64,000 bases of DNA from the NCBI RefSeq assembly GCF_008806595.1, contig NZ_VZRB01000004.1, forward strand, positions 310,001 to 374,000, read 5' to 3'. The notes beneath the pieces were generated by a model. The model did no database searches. It saw nothing but the letters and a program-made list of their open reading frames with translations, and was not told the DNA's origin. Below, one piece after another: positions 8,688-17,697 of the stretch. A program made the translations under genes and the position numbers. Numbering within the stretch: position 1 is the stretch's first letter; every line of letters starts with the position of its first letter. Source of the stretch: Streptomyces luteolifulvus. Its GTDB lineage: Bacteria; Actinomycetota; Actinomycetes; Streptomycetales; Streptomycetaceae.

Positions 8688-9293
8688 ATGGACATCGCGG
8701 GCGCGCGGAAGACGGCGGCCCGGCTCGCCGCGACGCTGCGGCGCTCGCGGAGCGGCTCCGCGATGCGCCGTCTGTCGGCCGACCTGGCGGCGTCCCTGCG
8801 GGCCAGATCCCGCCCGCCGGGGGATGTGCGCGAACTGTGCCTGGCGCTCTGCGAGGAGATGAGCGTGCGGCGCGGCGGGCGGCCCCTCGAACTGCGCTTC
8901 GAACGGTTCCCGGACGAGATCGAAGTCACCGGACTGTGGGTCGAGTTCCAGGACTTCGACCTCGTCATCGTGGAGGAGCGGGCCGAGGCCGTGCAGCAAC
9001 TGGTCATACTCGGCCACGAGTTGTGGCACATGCACGCGGGACACGTCCACCACCACGGGGCCGGCACCGCGGCTGCCCACGCATTCGCCGGCCAGCCGGG
9101 CTGGAAAGAACTCGCGCTCACCGTGGCCGCCCGTGACGGTTCCCGCAAGCAGGACGAGGCCGAGGCCGACGACTTCGGCCACCGCCTCGCCACCGTCTTC
9201 CGGCCCCTGCTGTCCGGGGCGGGCGCCGACGCCCCCCTCGACCCCCTGCAGCGGGCCCTCGGCTATCGCGGACACGGAGGGACGACGCGGTGA
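8688..9293 (+). CDS. ImmA/IrrE-type zinc metallopeptidase-like protein
   Basis: A 201-aa cytoplasmic protein with the ImmA/IrrE zincin signature GHELWHMHAG (HExxH, residues about 109-113) and a downstream acidic stretch DEAEADDFGHRLA that supplies the third metal ligand in this family. ImmA proteases cleave a cognate XRE-type repressor, usually encoded next door. No HTH gene is visible here: the upstream gene is the Tat propeller protein. ATG at 8688 is preceded by GGGGGA. The stop overlaps the next gene as GTGA, so the two are translationally coupled. Triplets of ImmA-like, MAB_1171c-like and oxidoreductase genes are familiar in Streptomyces, but their role is not established. Confidence 0.85.
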   Translation: MDIAGARKTAARLAATLRRSRSGSAMRRLSADLAASLRARSRPPGDVRELCLALCEEMSVRRGGRPLELRFERFPDEIEVTGLWVEFQDFDLVIVEERAEAVQQLVILGHELWHMHAGHVHHHGAGTAAAHAFAGQPGWKELALTVAARDGSRKQDEAEADDFGHRLATVFRPLLSGAGADAPLDPLQRALGYRGHGGTTR

Positions 9294-10561
9294 CACACGC
9301 TCACGGCTCCTTCGAGCTGGCGCTCAACCCCGCCGGACTCCTCGACGAGTTCTACATCTCCTTCTGGATCCCGGCCGCGGTCCTCACCTCCGCCCTGGTG
9401 ATCAAGTTGCCGACCATCGTCCGGCTGTGGAAGGACCCGCTGCTGCGCGCGGTCGGCGGACTGCTGCTGCTCGCCTGCTCCGTGTTCGTGTTCGCGGCGC
9501 CCGCCACGATCGCCTGGACCAACCGGGTCACGGGGGTGCCGAACATCGCGGCTCCCCTGGTGTACTCCCTGCTGACCGCGTTCTGCGGGTCCTGTCTGCT
9601 GCTGATCATCGCCTGGCGCAACGGCCTGTCCGACCGCACGGCGGCCACCCGCCGTGCCATGAGCTGGGTCATCACCCTGTACTCGGGCGTGATCGTCGCG
9701 TTGTGGGTGCTGTTCGTCCTCGCGGACGCGCCGGTCGAGCGACGGCAGGACCTGGACACCTACTACGCGTCCACGCCCTTCATGCGCGAGGAGATCCTGC
9801 TCTACCTGCTCGCGCACACCGTGGCCGTCCTGATCACCTCCCGGCTGATCTGGAACTGGGTGCGCACCGACGGGCTCGACGCCTGGCTGCGCTGGGGTCT
9901 GAAGTCGCTGGGCGTCGGCTACGCGATGAACCTGATCTTCGACGGCGCCAAGCTCACCGCCGTCGTCGCCCGCTGGACGGGCCACGACCTGGACTGGCTG
10001 AGCACGTCCCTGGCCCCGCCGGTCGCCGCTCTGTCCGCCATCCTGATCGCGGTGGGCTTCATCCTCCCGCACGCCGGCCAGTACCTGCACGAGCGCTGGC
10101 GCGTCCGGCTCGCCCACAAGGAACTGCGGCCCCTGTACGTGCTGATGCGGACCGTCAACGGCAGCGGCGTCCCCTTCGTCCTGCGCGCCACGTGGGAACT
10201 GCGCCTGATCCGCCGTGAGACGTTCATCCGCGACGTCCTGCTGCCCCTGGCCCGGCACATCGACGAGGAGCAGCGGCAGCGGTCGTACGACGCCGCGCTC
10301 GCCCTCGGTTTCGAGCCCGGACGGGCGAAGGCGCTCGCGGCCGCCGTGTCCGTCCAGGACGCCGTGGACGCCAAGCGGTCCTCGCCCGACGGGGACGGCA
10401 GCGGCGACCCCGACACCACGGATCTGCTGCAGGAGATCGCAGCCGTGTCCAGGGCCCTGCGCCACCCCGAAGAGATCTCGGCGGTGCGCGCCCGTGCGGC
10501 CGCCCCGGCCGACAGCGTGCCCGACATGAGTGACCGCAGCAGAGAGCGTGCCCGTCCATGA
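9290..10561 (+). CDS. MAB_1171c-family integral membrane protein (putative transporter)
   Basis: A 423-aa protein with about seven hydrophobic segments in the first 265 residues (for example FWIPAAVLTSALVIKLPTI, LVYSLLTAFCGSCLLLIIAW, WVITLYSGVIVALWVLFVLA, LLYLLAHTVAVLI, ALSAILIAVGFILP), then a cytoplasmic domain of about 150 residues with TFIRDVLLPLARHIDEEQ and RAKALAAAVSVQDAV. That tail is characteristic of the actinobacterial MAB_1171c group that accompanies ImmA-like proteins. The GTG start overlaps the ImmA stop and its own stop overlaps the next ATG. No transport substrate is known; 'transporter' is only a database tradition. Confidence 0.8.
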   Translation: MTHAHGSFELALNPAGLLDEFYISFWIPAAVLTSALVIKLPTIVRLWKDPLLRAVGGLLLLACSVFVFAAPATIAWTNRVTGVPNIAAPLVYSLLTAFCGSCLLLIIAWRNGLSDRTAATRRAMSWVITLYSGVIVALWVLFVLADAPVERRQDLDTYYASTPFMREEILLYLLAHTVAVLITSRLIWNWVRTDGLDAWLRWGLKSLGVGYAMNLIFDGAKLTAVVARWTGHDLDWLSTSLAPPVAALSAILIAVGFILPHAGQYLHERWRVRLAHKELRPLYVLMRTVNGSGVPFVLRATWELRLIRRETFIRDVLLPLARHIDEEQRQRSYDAALALGFEPGRAKALAAAVSVQDAVDAKRSSPDGDGSGDPDTTDLLQEIAAVSRALRHPEEISAVRARAAAPADSVPDMSDRSRERARP

Positions 10562-11952
10562 GCCAACGCCCCACCACCGCCGTCGTTCTCGGCGGTTCCC
10601 TCGCCGGCATGCTCGCCGCCGCTGCACTGGCCTCGGTCGCCGACCGTGTCACCGTCGTCGAGCGCGACGCGCTGCCGACCGGCCCCGAGCCGCGCAAGGG
10701 GCTGCCGCAGGCCCGGCACGTCCACCAGATGTGGTCGGGCGGTGCGCGGGCCCTGGAGGAGCTGCTGCCGGGCGTCACGGGGCGGTTGCGGGAGGCGGGC
10801 GCGCACCGGCTGCCCATCACCACGGACATGGTGGCGCTCTCGCCGAAGGGCTGGTACCGGCGCTGGGCCGAGTCGCACTTCATGCTGCTGTGCGGCCGGG
10901 ACCTCCTGGACGCGACCGTACGGGCGCAGGTGCTGGCGGACGACCGGGTGGAGCTGGTCGACCGGGCCGAGGTGCTCGGGCTCGACGGCAGGGACGGCGC
11001 CGTCACCGGGGTGCGCATCCGCGCGCACGACGACGCCGAACGCACCCTCGCAGCCGACCTGTTCGTCGACGCCACGGGGCGCGCGTCCCGGGCCGTGCAG
11101 TGGCTGACGGATCTCGGACTGCCGGCCCCCGAGCGGCGGGAGGTCGACTCGGGGCTGGCGTACGCGAGCCGTCTGTACCGCGCGCCGGAGGCCGCCCGGG
11201 ACGGGTTCCCGGTCGTCAATGTGATGGCGGATCCGCGCTCCGGGGGGCCCGGCCGGGGAGGCGTCCTGCTGCCCGTCGAGAACGGGCAGTGGCTCATCAC
11301 CCTGCTCGGCACCCGCGGCGGCGAACCGTCCGCCGACACCGCCGACTTCGACCGGTACGCCCGCGAGGAGCTCCGGCACCCGATCGTCGCCGAACTGATC
11401 GCTCAGGCCGCGCCGCTGACCGACGTGGCCTTCACCCGGTCGACCGCCAACCGCCGCCACTATTACGAGCGGATGCCGCTGTGGCCGGAGAACTTCGCCG
11501 TCCTCGGTGACGCGGTCGCCGCGTTCAACCCGGTGTACGGGCACGGGATGTCGGTGGCCGCGCTGGGCGCGGTGGCGCTGCGGGACGTCGTACGGCGTCA
11601 TGGGTGGGGTTCGCCGGGGCTGGCCCGGCGTATCCAGAAGGCGGTGGCCCGGCCGGTCGGGGCGGCGTGGGACCTCGCGGTCGGCCAGGACGTGTTCTTC
11701 CCCGGCGCGACGGAGTCGGGCCCTACGCGCCGCGAACGGCTGCTGGCGAGATACGTCGACCGGCTGACCCTCACCTCGACGGGCAACGGCCGGATCGCGC
11801 GGAAGGTGACGGACGTGATGTCCCTGGAACGGGGCGCGCAGGTACTCCTGGCCCCACGAGTGCTATTGGGCGCCCTGGTGGGCCCCCTGAAGCCCCCGCT
11901 GACGGCTCCGCCGCTGACGGCGGAGGAGCTCAAGGTGGCGGGGCTGAGGTGA
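10558..11952 (+). CDS. FAD-dependent oxidoreductase / flavin hydroxylase
   Basis: A 464-aa flavoprotein of the PHBH-like monooxygenase class. Dinucleotide motif VVLGGSLAGMLAAAAL at residues 9-24 is a GxGxxG variant, followed by the ribose-binding acidic VVERDALP near 40. The second FAD motif VLGDAVAAFNPVYGHGMS lies near 315. The active-site lid sequence KGLPQARHVHQMWSGG is typical of actinobacterial paralogues annotated as hydroxylases or geranylgeranyl-reductase-like proteins. ATGA overlap with the membrane protein gene makes it the third cistron of the operon. The substrate cannot be read from sequence; a lipid or membrane-associated substrate would suit the neighbour. Confidence 0.85.
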   Translation: MSQRPTTAVVLGGSLAGMLAAAALASVADRVTVVERDALPTGPEPRKGLPQARHVHQMWSGGARALEELLPGVTGRLREAGAHRLPITTDMVALSPKGWYRRWAESHFMLLCGRDLLDATVRAQVLADDRVELVDRAEVLGLDGRDGAVTGVRIRAHDDAERTLAADLFVDATGRASRAVQWLTDLGLPAPERREVDSGLAYASRLYRAPEAARDGFPVVNVMADPRSGGPGRGGVLLPVENGQWLITLLGTRGGEPSADTADFDRYAREELRHPIVAELIAQAAPLTDVAFTRSTANRRHYYERMPLWPENFAVLGDAVAAFNPVYGHGMSVAALGAVALRDVVRRHGWGSPGLARRIQKAVARPVGAAWDLAVGQDVFFPGATESGPTRRERLLARYVDRLTLTSTGNGRIARKVTDVMSLERGAQVLLAPRVLLGALVGPLKPPLTAPPLTAEELKVAGLR

Positions 11953-12001
11953 ACCGTCGGGTGCCGGCAGTCGTGCCGCCGGGGCGATGCAGAAACCCCG
12001 C

Positions 12002-12850
12002 TCAGCCCGCAAACGCCGGTGACGCCAGCCCCTTTCCCGCGCCCGGAACCACCAGCAGCGACCCCGCCACCGGATGCGGATCCGACAGCCCGGTACGGGC
12101 CGTGGTGATGTACAGGTCACGGAGGTCCGCCCCACCGAACGCACACGCAGTGACCCGTGGCACCGGCAGCTCGATCACCCGGTCCAGCTCCCCCGCCGGC
12201 GTGTAGCGCCGCACCGCACCCCCGTCCCACAGGGCCACCCACACACACCCGTCCGCATCGACGGTCAGCCCGTCGGGAAAGCCCGAGCCCTCCTCGATCT
12301 CGACGAGGGTGCGTCGGTCGACGACGCCCCCGTCGGCGTCGTAGCCGAAGACGTCGAGGCGTCGCGTCGGCGAGTCGATGTAGTACATCAGCCGCCCGTC
12401 GGGGCTCCACCCCGTGCCGTTGCTCACGGCGACGTCGTCGAGGACGACGCGGACCGAGCCGTCACCGGTGACACGGGACAGCGTGCCGCCGCCCGGCGCC
12501 TCGTCGTAGCGCATGGTGCCGGCCCACAGGGAGCCGTCGGGCGCGACGGCGGCGTCGTTGGCGCGACGGCCGGGCACGGGCTCGTGGTGCAGCCAGCGGA
12601 AGGACCCGTCGGGGTCCAGCAGACCGACCCCGTCCCGGAGGTTGAGGACGAGCCCGCCACCGGCCCGCGGCTTGGCCGCGCCGACGTGCTGCTCGGTGAC
12701 CCGGACGGTACGGCGCCCGGAGGCCGGATCGTAGGTGTGCACGCGGGAGCCGAGGATGTCGATCCAGATGAGCCGCCCGGCGTCCGCGTCCCAGGTCGGG
12801 CCCTCGCCGAGGGCCGCCTCCGCGCGGACCGCCACCTCGTGAGCCGTCAT
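12002..12850 (-). CDS. SMP-30/gluconolactonase family lactonase
   Basis: A 282-aa six-bladed propeller enzyme expected to hydrolyse sugar lactones using a divalent metal. Metal ligands are recognisable: E16 in LGEGPTWD, N in RRANDAAVAPDG, N in SNGTGWSPDG, and D in FPDGLTVDADG. The ATG at 12850 overlaps the stop of the upstream IclR gene (ATGA), so both are one transcript and the regulator is translated first. The context suggests a sugar-acid or aldonolactone catabolic step controlled by the IclR protein, but no kinase, dehydratase or transporter is adjacent, so the sugar is unknown. Confidence 0.9.
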   Translation of the reverse strand: MTAHEVAVRAEAALGEGPTWDADAGRLIWIDILGSRVHTYDPASGRRTVRVTEQHVGAAKPRAGGGLVLNLRDGVGLLDPDGSFRWLHHEPVPGRRANDAAVAPDGSLWAGTMRYDEAPGGGTLSRVTGDGSVRVVLDDVAVSNGTGWSPDGRLMYYIDSPTRRLDVFGYDADGGVVDRRTLVEIEEGSGFPDGLTVDADGCVWVALWDGGAVRRYTPAGELDRVIELPVPRVTACAFGGADLRDLYITTARTGLSDPHPVAGSLLVVPGAGKGLASPAFAG

Positions 12851-13620
12851 GCGGCGCCCCGGTGCCCGAGCCGCTCCGACAGCTCGGCGGCCCCCTTGGC
12901 GGCGAGCTGTTCGAGTTCGGTACGGCGCTCCTCGCTCCAGCGGATCATGGGCACGGAGATGGACAGCGCCGCGACCACCTTGCCGGTGCGGTCGTGCACC
13001 GGGGCGGCCACACAGGAGACGTCCGGGTTGGACTCGCGGCTCTCCACGGCGATGCCGCGCCGCCGGATCCCGGCAAGGGCCTCGCGCAGGGCGGCCGGGT
13101 CCGTGATGCTGTTGGGGGTCATGGCGACCAGCTCGGGGTCGTCCGGGATGCGCGAGGCGAGCTCCGGCTCCGGGAGGGAGGCGAGCAGCATCTTGCCGAC
13201 GGAGGTGCAGTGGGCGGGCAGCCGGCGCCCGGCCGCGGAGACCATGCGCACGGCGTGCGTGGAGTCGACCTTGGCGATGTAGATGACGTCGGTGCCTTCG
13301 AGGATCGCCACGTGCACGGTCTCGTCGCAGGTCTCGGCGACCGCGCGGGCGACCTGCTGGCCCTCGGCGGCGAGGTCGAGCTGCTCGGCGTACCGGCTGC
13401 CGAGCTGGTACGGGCGTACCCCGAGCCGGTAGCGTCCGGGCTGGCCGGGCACCGGGACGATGTACGACCGGGCGGCCAGCGTGGTGACGAGTTCGTGCAC
13501 GGTGGTGCGCGGGAGCTGGAGCTTGCGCACGATGTCGGGGGCGGAGAGCGTCCCGTCCCCGTCGAGGAAGAGCTCGAGGATGTCGAGAGCCCGGGTCACG
13601 GCTGGTACGAGGCGTCCCAC
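12847..13620 (-). CDS. IclR-family transcriptional regulator
   Basis: A 257-aa regulator. N-terminal winged HTH at residues about 5-65 (LSAPDIVRKLQLPRTTVHEL, wing with GRYRLGVRPYQLG), then the IclR effector domain with LPAHCTSVGKMLLASLP, GIAVESRESNPDVSCVAAPV and VVAALSISVPM, the standard ligand-binding signatures. The GTG start at 13620 is preceded by GGGAGGGGG. It is co-transcribed with the SMP-30 lactonase by a 4-nt overlap and probably controls both through an operator 36-50 nt upstream. The inducer is likely a sugar acid or lactone (inference). Confidence 0.92.
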   Translation of the reverse strand: MGRLVPAVTRALDILELFLDGDGTLSAPDIVRKLQLPRTTVHELVTTLAARSYIVPVPGQPGRYRLGVRPYQLGSRYAEQLDLAAEGQQVARAVAETCDETVHVAILEGTDVIYIAKVDSTHAVRMVSAAGRRLPAHCTSVGKMLLASLPEPELASRIPDDPELVAMTPNSITDPAALREALAGIRRRGIAVESRESNPDVSCVAAPVHDRTGKVVAALSISVPMIRWSEERRTELEQLAAKGAAELSERLGHRGAA

Positions 13621-13655
13621 TTCCGGCCCCCTCCCTTGTGGTATTCGGCGCCTTT

Positions 13656-13670
13656 GTTCGAAATTTCAAC
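13656..13670. promoter_or_regulatory. Candidate IclR operator
   Basis: The AT-rich 15-mer GTTCGAAATTTCAAC is an inverted repeat around GAAATTTC with one unpaired base. It stands out in GC-rich DNA and lies 36-50 bp before the IclR start codon. Its shape resembles operators of IclR-type regulators in actinomycetes; binding is inferred. Confidence 0.5.
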
Positions 13671-13770
13671 AGGCGATCGGCATGACGAACACAGGCTGTC
13701 ACAACGCTTTTCCCCGGGCAATGGGCCTGCGCACACCGCCCTGTGAAGCCGCGGTACGACACCCCCTGGG

Positions 13771-15042
13771 TCAGGACGGCGATCCCAGCACACCGCGCAG
13801 ACGGTGCGCCCGCAGGACCAGTTCCAGTTCGAAGCGGCGGTCGGGGTCGTCGATCTCGTCGCCCCACAGTTCACGGATCTGCCGCAGTCGGTAGCGGACG
13901 GTCTGCGGATGCACGCCGAGCCGGGCGGCCACCTCGGGTGCCCCGCCGCGGGTCTCCAGCCACGCCAGCAGGGTCTGAGCGAGGCGTCGCCCGTGCGTGG
14001 GCCCGCAGTGGGCGAGCGGCGCGAGACAGCGCAGCGCCAGGTCGTCGATCAGCTCCTCGGGCTGAAGCAGCACCAGCGCCTCGGTGTGCTCGGTGCAGTA
14101 CAGCACCTCCCCGGCCGGCAGCAGCCCCCGCTCCATGAGATGTACGGCGGCCTCGGCCCACCGCAGCGACTTCGCCGCGTCGGCCAGCGGCACCGGCGGC
14201 CCTAGCGCGCCCGTCCAGCCGCCGAGTGCCCGGTGCAGCAGTTCGGGGCGTCCGCCGGTGTCCGGCTCGGGCACGACCATGCGGGGCTGCTCGTACTCCA
14301 TGTCGAGCAGCACGCCCTGCCCCACCGCGGGTGCCATCGCCTCCCGCGCCGGGCGCAGCAGTACGCCCACCGCGACCTTCCTCGGCAGCTGCCAGCCGAC
14401 GCGGGCGGCCCGTTCGGTGAGCGCGTCGGCCGGGTCGCCCCGGTGGTGTTCGGCGAGCAGGAGCTCCATCAGCCGGCGTTGCAGCCGCAGCCGTTCCCCG
14501 GCCTGTCTGGCCGCCGCCTCGGCGTAGCCGCGCACGGACTGGTCGACCAGTCCGTCGAGGTACTCGTAGCCCGCGTCGACCAGTTCGTACATCGCGGGCG
14601 GCGGGATCTCGACCCGCTGGCCGATGTCGGCGAAACGGCGCCAGGCCAGCCGTACGCCCATGCGGTAGATCGCCTGGAGCGAGTCGAGGCTGCGCCCGTT
14701 GAGGCCCTCGCCGCGGCCGAACTCCTGGAAGACGCCGGGCGGTACGGTCGGTCGGCCCTCCGCGGTCTCCAGGTGCTGGACGAAGACCTCGATCGCCCGG
14801 CGGATGCCGACCAGCGCCATCGGCTCGCCCGACTCGTCGAGGACGTCGGGCAGATGCGGGTACTCGCGGCGGATCTCGCGCAGGATCTCCTCGGCGAGTT
14901 CGGGCACCTCGGCCATCGCGATCGCGGCGAACCGGCGCACCTGGAGCCGGGGCACGTCGAGCCACGCGGAGCGGGGGGCGGCGGCTGCCGGGCGGACCTG
15001 GATGGGGCGATCCGCCTCCGGCGCGCCCCTGCGGCCGGCCAC
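13771..15042 (-). CDS. PucR/CdaR-type transcriptional regulator
   Basis: A 423-aa regulator. The C-terminus carries the PucR-type HTH (APEVAARLGVHPQTVRYRLR, residues about 375-395, then the RFELELVLRAHRL helix). The N-terminal 200 residues form the helical sensor seen in many Streptomyces PucR-like proteins (RRFAAIAMAEVPELAEEIL), and the middle is a GGDEF-like non-catalytic domain. GTG at 15042 is preceded by GGGGAG. It starts 3 bp after the stop of a 50-aa membrane protein gene, so both are one operon. The ligand and targets are unknown; it is divergent from the DUF3068/glycan operon and could influence it. Confidence 0.88.
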   Translation of the reverse strand: MAGRRGAPEADRPIQVRPAAAAPRSAWLDVPRLQVRRFAAIAMAEVPELAEEILREIRREYPHLPDVLDESGEPMALVGIRRAIEVFVQHLETAEGRPTVPPGVFQEFGRGEGLNGRSLDSLQAIYRMGVRLAWRRFADIGQRVEIPPPAMYELVDAGYEYLDGLVDQSVRGYAEAAARQAGERLRLQRRLMELLLAEHHRGDPADALTERAARVGWQLPRKVAVGVLLRPAREAMAPAVGQGVLLDMEYEQPRMVVPEPDTGGRPELLHRALGGWTGALGPPVPLADAAKSLRWAEAAVHLMERGLLPAGEVLYCTEHTEALVLLQPEELIDDLALRCLAPLAHCGPTHGRRLAQTLLAWLETRGGAPEVAARLGVHPQTVRYRLRQIRELWGDEIDDPDRRFELELVLRAHRLRGVLGSPS

Positions 15043-15045
15043 GGG

Positions 15046-15198
15046 TCAACTCCCCTGGCCGGTCTGCTCGTACGTGATCATGGGAGTGTTCGGCTGGTCG
15101 GGCTTTGCTTCCAGCAGCGCGACGACGCCGAGCGCGGCGCCCACGGCGAGGGCGGCGGCCAGCGCCATGGTGAGCGCGGCGGCGAACAGTCTGGACAT
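15046..15198 (-). CDS. Small single-span membrane protein (50 aa)
   Basis: I chose the ATG at 15198 because the product then begins with a compact transmembrane helix (MSRLFAAALTMALAAALAVG, continuing hydrophobic to about residue 30) and a short polar tail ending TYEQTGQGS. A longer in-frame start at 15285 adds 29 charged residues and has no better ribosome site; GAGAGG lies 11 nt before the chosen ATG. It is 3 bp upstream of the PucR gene. It is not homologous to anything I recognise; it could be a small membrane partner of the regulator. Confidence 0.6.
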   Translation of the reverse strand: MSRLFAAALTMALAAALAVGAALGVVALLEAKPDQPNTPMITYEQTGQGS

Positions 15199-15362
15199 CG
15201 CAGGGTCAGCCTCTCTGTGCGGAGGTCGATCCCCACCCCGTGCCCCGCCCTGCCCGTCCGGCCCAGTCTCGGCAGACATTGACACTGAGTCAAGGGGCGC
15301 CTACGGTTCCCGGCCCATAGAGCGGCCCGAACTCCGTCATCTCACGCCTCTGGAGTGCCCGG

Positions 15363-16352
15363 ATGCGCCGTACAGCCTCCCCCCTGTCCCTCATCCTGCT
15401 GGGCCTCGGCACGTTTATGCTGGTCCTGGCTCCGCTGCTCGCCTGGTACGTGAAGCCGCGAGCCGCCGTGAACCCCATCGACATCGACATCACCGCCGTC
15501 TACCGCGGCACGGGCAGCGTCTTCGACACCGAGCAGGTCGAGACCGTGCCCGACCAGCGCATCACCGTCACCCAGAAGGTGCGGGGCGACGTGGAGGACA
15601 GCGAGCGCAGCGGCAGGGCCGCCGTGTGGGACGTGACCACCACCGTCGACACCGACAAGACCCTGCCGGCGGCCGATCCGCACGACGCGCTGGACTTCGT
15701 CCCGCACCGCTGGGTCATGGACCGCAGGACGACCAAGCCGGTGCACTGCTGCGGGGAGACCCCGTACATCGAGGGCGAGGCGTATCTGAAGTTCCCGTTC
15801 GACGTGCACAAACGCTCCTACCAGTGGTGGGACAACTCCCTTGGCTCGACGGTCACGTTGCACTACCGGGGCACCAGGAAGGTCCAGGGGTACACGGGTT
15901 ACCGGTTCACCGGCATGGTCGCGCCGGCGAAGGCCGGCACCCGGCTGGTGCCGGGCGCCGTCGTCGGCCTGCCGGACCGGCCGCAGGTGCTCGCCGAGGA
16001 GTGGTACGCCAACCACGGTCTCGATCTGGTCGTGGACCAGCGCACCGGCCGGGTGCTCTACGCACAGACCGGCCCGAAGCGGACGCTGCGGGCGCCCGGG
16101 GCGAAGAAGGACGCGGTGGTGCTGCTCGACAGCTCGAAGATCGCCTTCACCACGGAAACCCAGAAGAAGGCCGTGCAACTGGCGAAGCGGGACAGCGGCC
16201 AACTGCGCATGGTGGGGGAGACTCTGCCGATCGGTGCGGCTGTGACCGGATTCGTCCTGGCGGTGGTGGGGGGCGTTTTGGTGGTACGGGGACGACAGCG
16301 CCCCGATACGACCGAAACACCCGATACTTCCCAGGTGCCCGTCATGATGTGA
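15363..16352 (+). CDS. DUF3068 (PorA-family) membrane-anchored protein
   Basis: A 329-aa protein with an N-terminal transmembrane segment (LILLGLGTFMLVLAPLLAWY, residues about 10-29), a large extracytoplasmic domain of about 250 residues, and a C-terminal transmembrane segment (VTGFVLAVVGGVLVVRG, about 290-306). The opening pattern, then the KFPFDVHKRSYQWWD and YEGTRKVxGYxGYxF-type sequence (here RGTRKVQGYTGYRF), marks DUF3068, annotated as a porin PorA family in databases although not a proven porin here. It is the first gene of the envelope-glycan cluster; the next gene begins 196 bp later. Mycobacterial-type relatives also lie with cell-wall genes. Role in polymer export or assembly is an inference. 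Confidence 0.82.
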   Translation: MRRTASPLSLILLGLGTFMLVLAPLLAWYVKPRAAVNPIDIDITAVYRGTGSVFDTEQVETVPDQRITVTQKVRGDVEDSERSGRAAVWDVTTTVDTDKTLPAADPHDALDFVPHRWVMDRRTTKPVHCCGETPYIEGEAYLKFPFDVHKRSYQWWDNSLGSTVTLHYRGTRKVQGYTGYRFTGMVAPAKAGTRLVPGAVVGLPDRPQVLAEEWYANHGLDLVVDQRTGRVLYAQTGPKRTLRAPGAKKDAVVLLDSSKIAFTTETQKKAVQLAKRDSGQLRMVGETLPIGAAVTGFVLAVVGGVLVVRGRQRPDTTETPDTSQVPVMM

Positions 16353-16548
16353 CGTGACGTCAGCTCTAATAAAGCCGAAAATTGTCACCTCGGTGAGTAG
16401 CCGTGACGAACGCGTGGGCTGAAAACTGTCCAACCCCACCCGAGCACAGCCCGCCCACACCCGCCTCGCAAGAAATCCTCAATCCCCACAGGAACGCGCC
16501 ACCCACCCCCACGCTGAGTTCCGCACCCCGAGACGAGTTGGAGCACCC

Positions 16549-17697
16549 ATGCCCCAGCACGTGCCGTCCTCGCTGCGCGCCGCCTCTCCCCGGGCGCCGC
16601 AGCACCCTCCGGCGCCGTCCGCTCCGCGCCGAATCGTTTTCCTCGCCCATCGTGATCTGGACAATCCCGCCGCCGGCGGCTCCGAACTGCTGGTGGACCG
16701 GCTGGCCGACGGACTGACCCGGCTCGGCCACCAGGTGACCCTGCTGTGCGGCGGCCCCGCGGCCTACCGCGACTACCGCGTCGTCTCGGCGGGCGGCGAG
16801 CTGGGCCACTACCTGCGCGCCCGCTCTGCCTTCACCCGCCAGGTCGGCGACTGCGACCTGCTGGTCGAGGTGTGCAACGGGGTGCCGTATCTCGCGCCCC
16901 TGTGGCACCGAGGCCCCACCCTCTGCCTGGTCAACCACGTCCACACGGACCTGTGGAGAATGCGGTTCGGCGGCCCGCTGACCCCGGCCGCACGCATCGG
17001 CCGAAGATTTGAACACTGGGCGCTGACCGGTGCGCAGCAGCGCGGTCTGCTGGTCGCCGTCTCGCCCTCGACCGCCCACGCGCTGCGCGGGATCGGTGTC
17101 GAGCGGGAGCGCATCCGGGTCGTGCACAACGGCGTGGAGGAACCGGGCCCGCGTGCCGACCGCTCGGCCGAACCGCTGTTCGTGGCGGTGGGGCGGCTCG
17201 TCGAGTACAAGCGGATCGACCTGCTACTGCGACTGTGGGAGCGGGTGCGGCCGGTGACCGGCGGCCGGCTGCTGATCGTCGGGGACGGCCCGGAACGGGA
17301 ACGTCTGGAACAACTCGCGGGCCCCGACGTGGAGTTCACCGGCCATGTGTCCGAGGCGGAGAAGCACCGGCTGCTGTGCGAGGCCTGGCTGCTGCTGCAT
17401 CCCTCGGCCGTGGAGGGCTGGGGCCTGGTGGTCACCGAGGCGGCCGCGCGGGAGACCCCGGCGATCGCCTTCGACGTACCCGGGCTGCGTGACTCCGTCG
17501 TGGACGGCGAGACAGGTGTCCTCGCCCGGGGCGAGTCCTCCTTCGCGGCGGCCTGGTGCACGCTGGCCCTGTCGAACCACCGCCGCGAGCTGATGGGCAA
17601 GGCGGCGCGGGACCATGCGGCGCGGTATCGCTGGGAGGGGACGGTGCGGCAGTTCCGTGCGGTTGCCGCCGAGGCGGTGAAGGGCTGGTTGACGTGA
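16549..17697 (+). CDS. GT4-family glycosyltransferase
   Basis: A 382-aa GT-B enzyme that transfers a sugar from a nucleotide or lipid donor with retention. N-terminal acceptor domain begins RRIVFLAHRDLDNPAAGGSE (the GG loop), the donor domain begins near residue 205 (LFVAVGRLVEYKRIDLLLRL), and the GT4 EX7E motif is EGWGLVVTEAAARE near 300. ATG at 16549 has GGAG 8 nt upstream. The first 25 residues are a Pro/Ala-rich extension. The stop overlaps the next gene (GTGA). In this operon it likely builds an envelope glycan at the cytoplasmic face; the sugar is unknown. Confidence 0.9.
   Translation: MPQHVPSSLRAASPRAPQHPPAPSAPRRIVFLAHRDLDNPAAGGSELLVDRLADGLTRLGHQVTLLCGGPAAYRDYRVVSAGGELGHYLRARSAFTRQVGDCDLLVEVCNGVPYLAPLWHRGPTLCLVNHVHTDLWRMRFGGPLTPAARIGRRFEHWALTGAQQRGLLVAVSPSTAHALRGIGVERERIRVVHNGVEEPGPRADRSAEPLFVAVGRLVEYKRIDLLLRLWERVRPVTGGRLLIVGDGPERERLEQLAGPDVEFTGHVSEAEKHRLLCEAWLLLHPSAVEGWGLVVTEAAARETPAIAFDVPGLRDSVVDGETGVLARGESSFAAAWCTLALSNHRRELMGKAARDHAARYRWEGTVRQFRAVAAEAVKGWLT

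Noticed and set aside
8239..9193. Minus-strand frames overlapping the ImmA-like gene
   Set aside because: Arg/Ser-rich, no family match; the plus strand has HExxH and a ribosome site.
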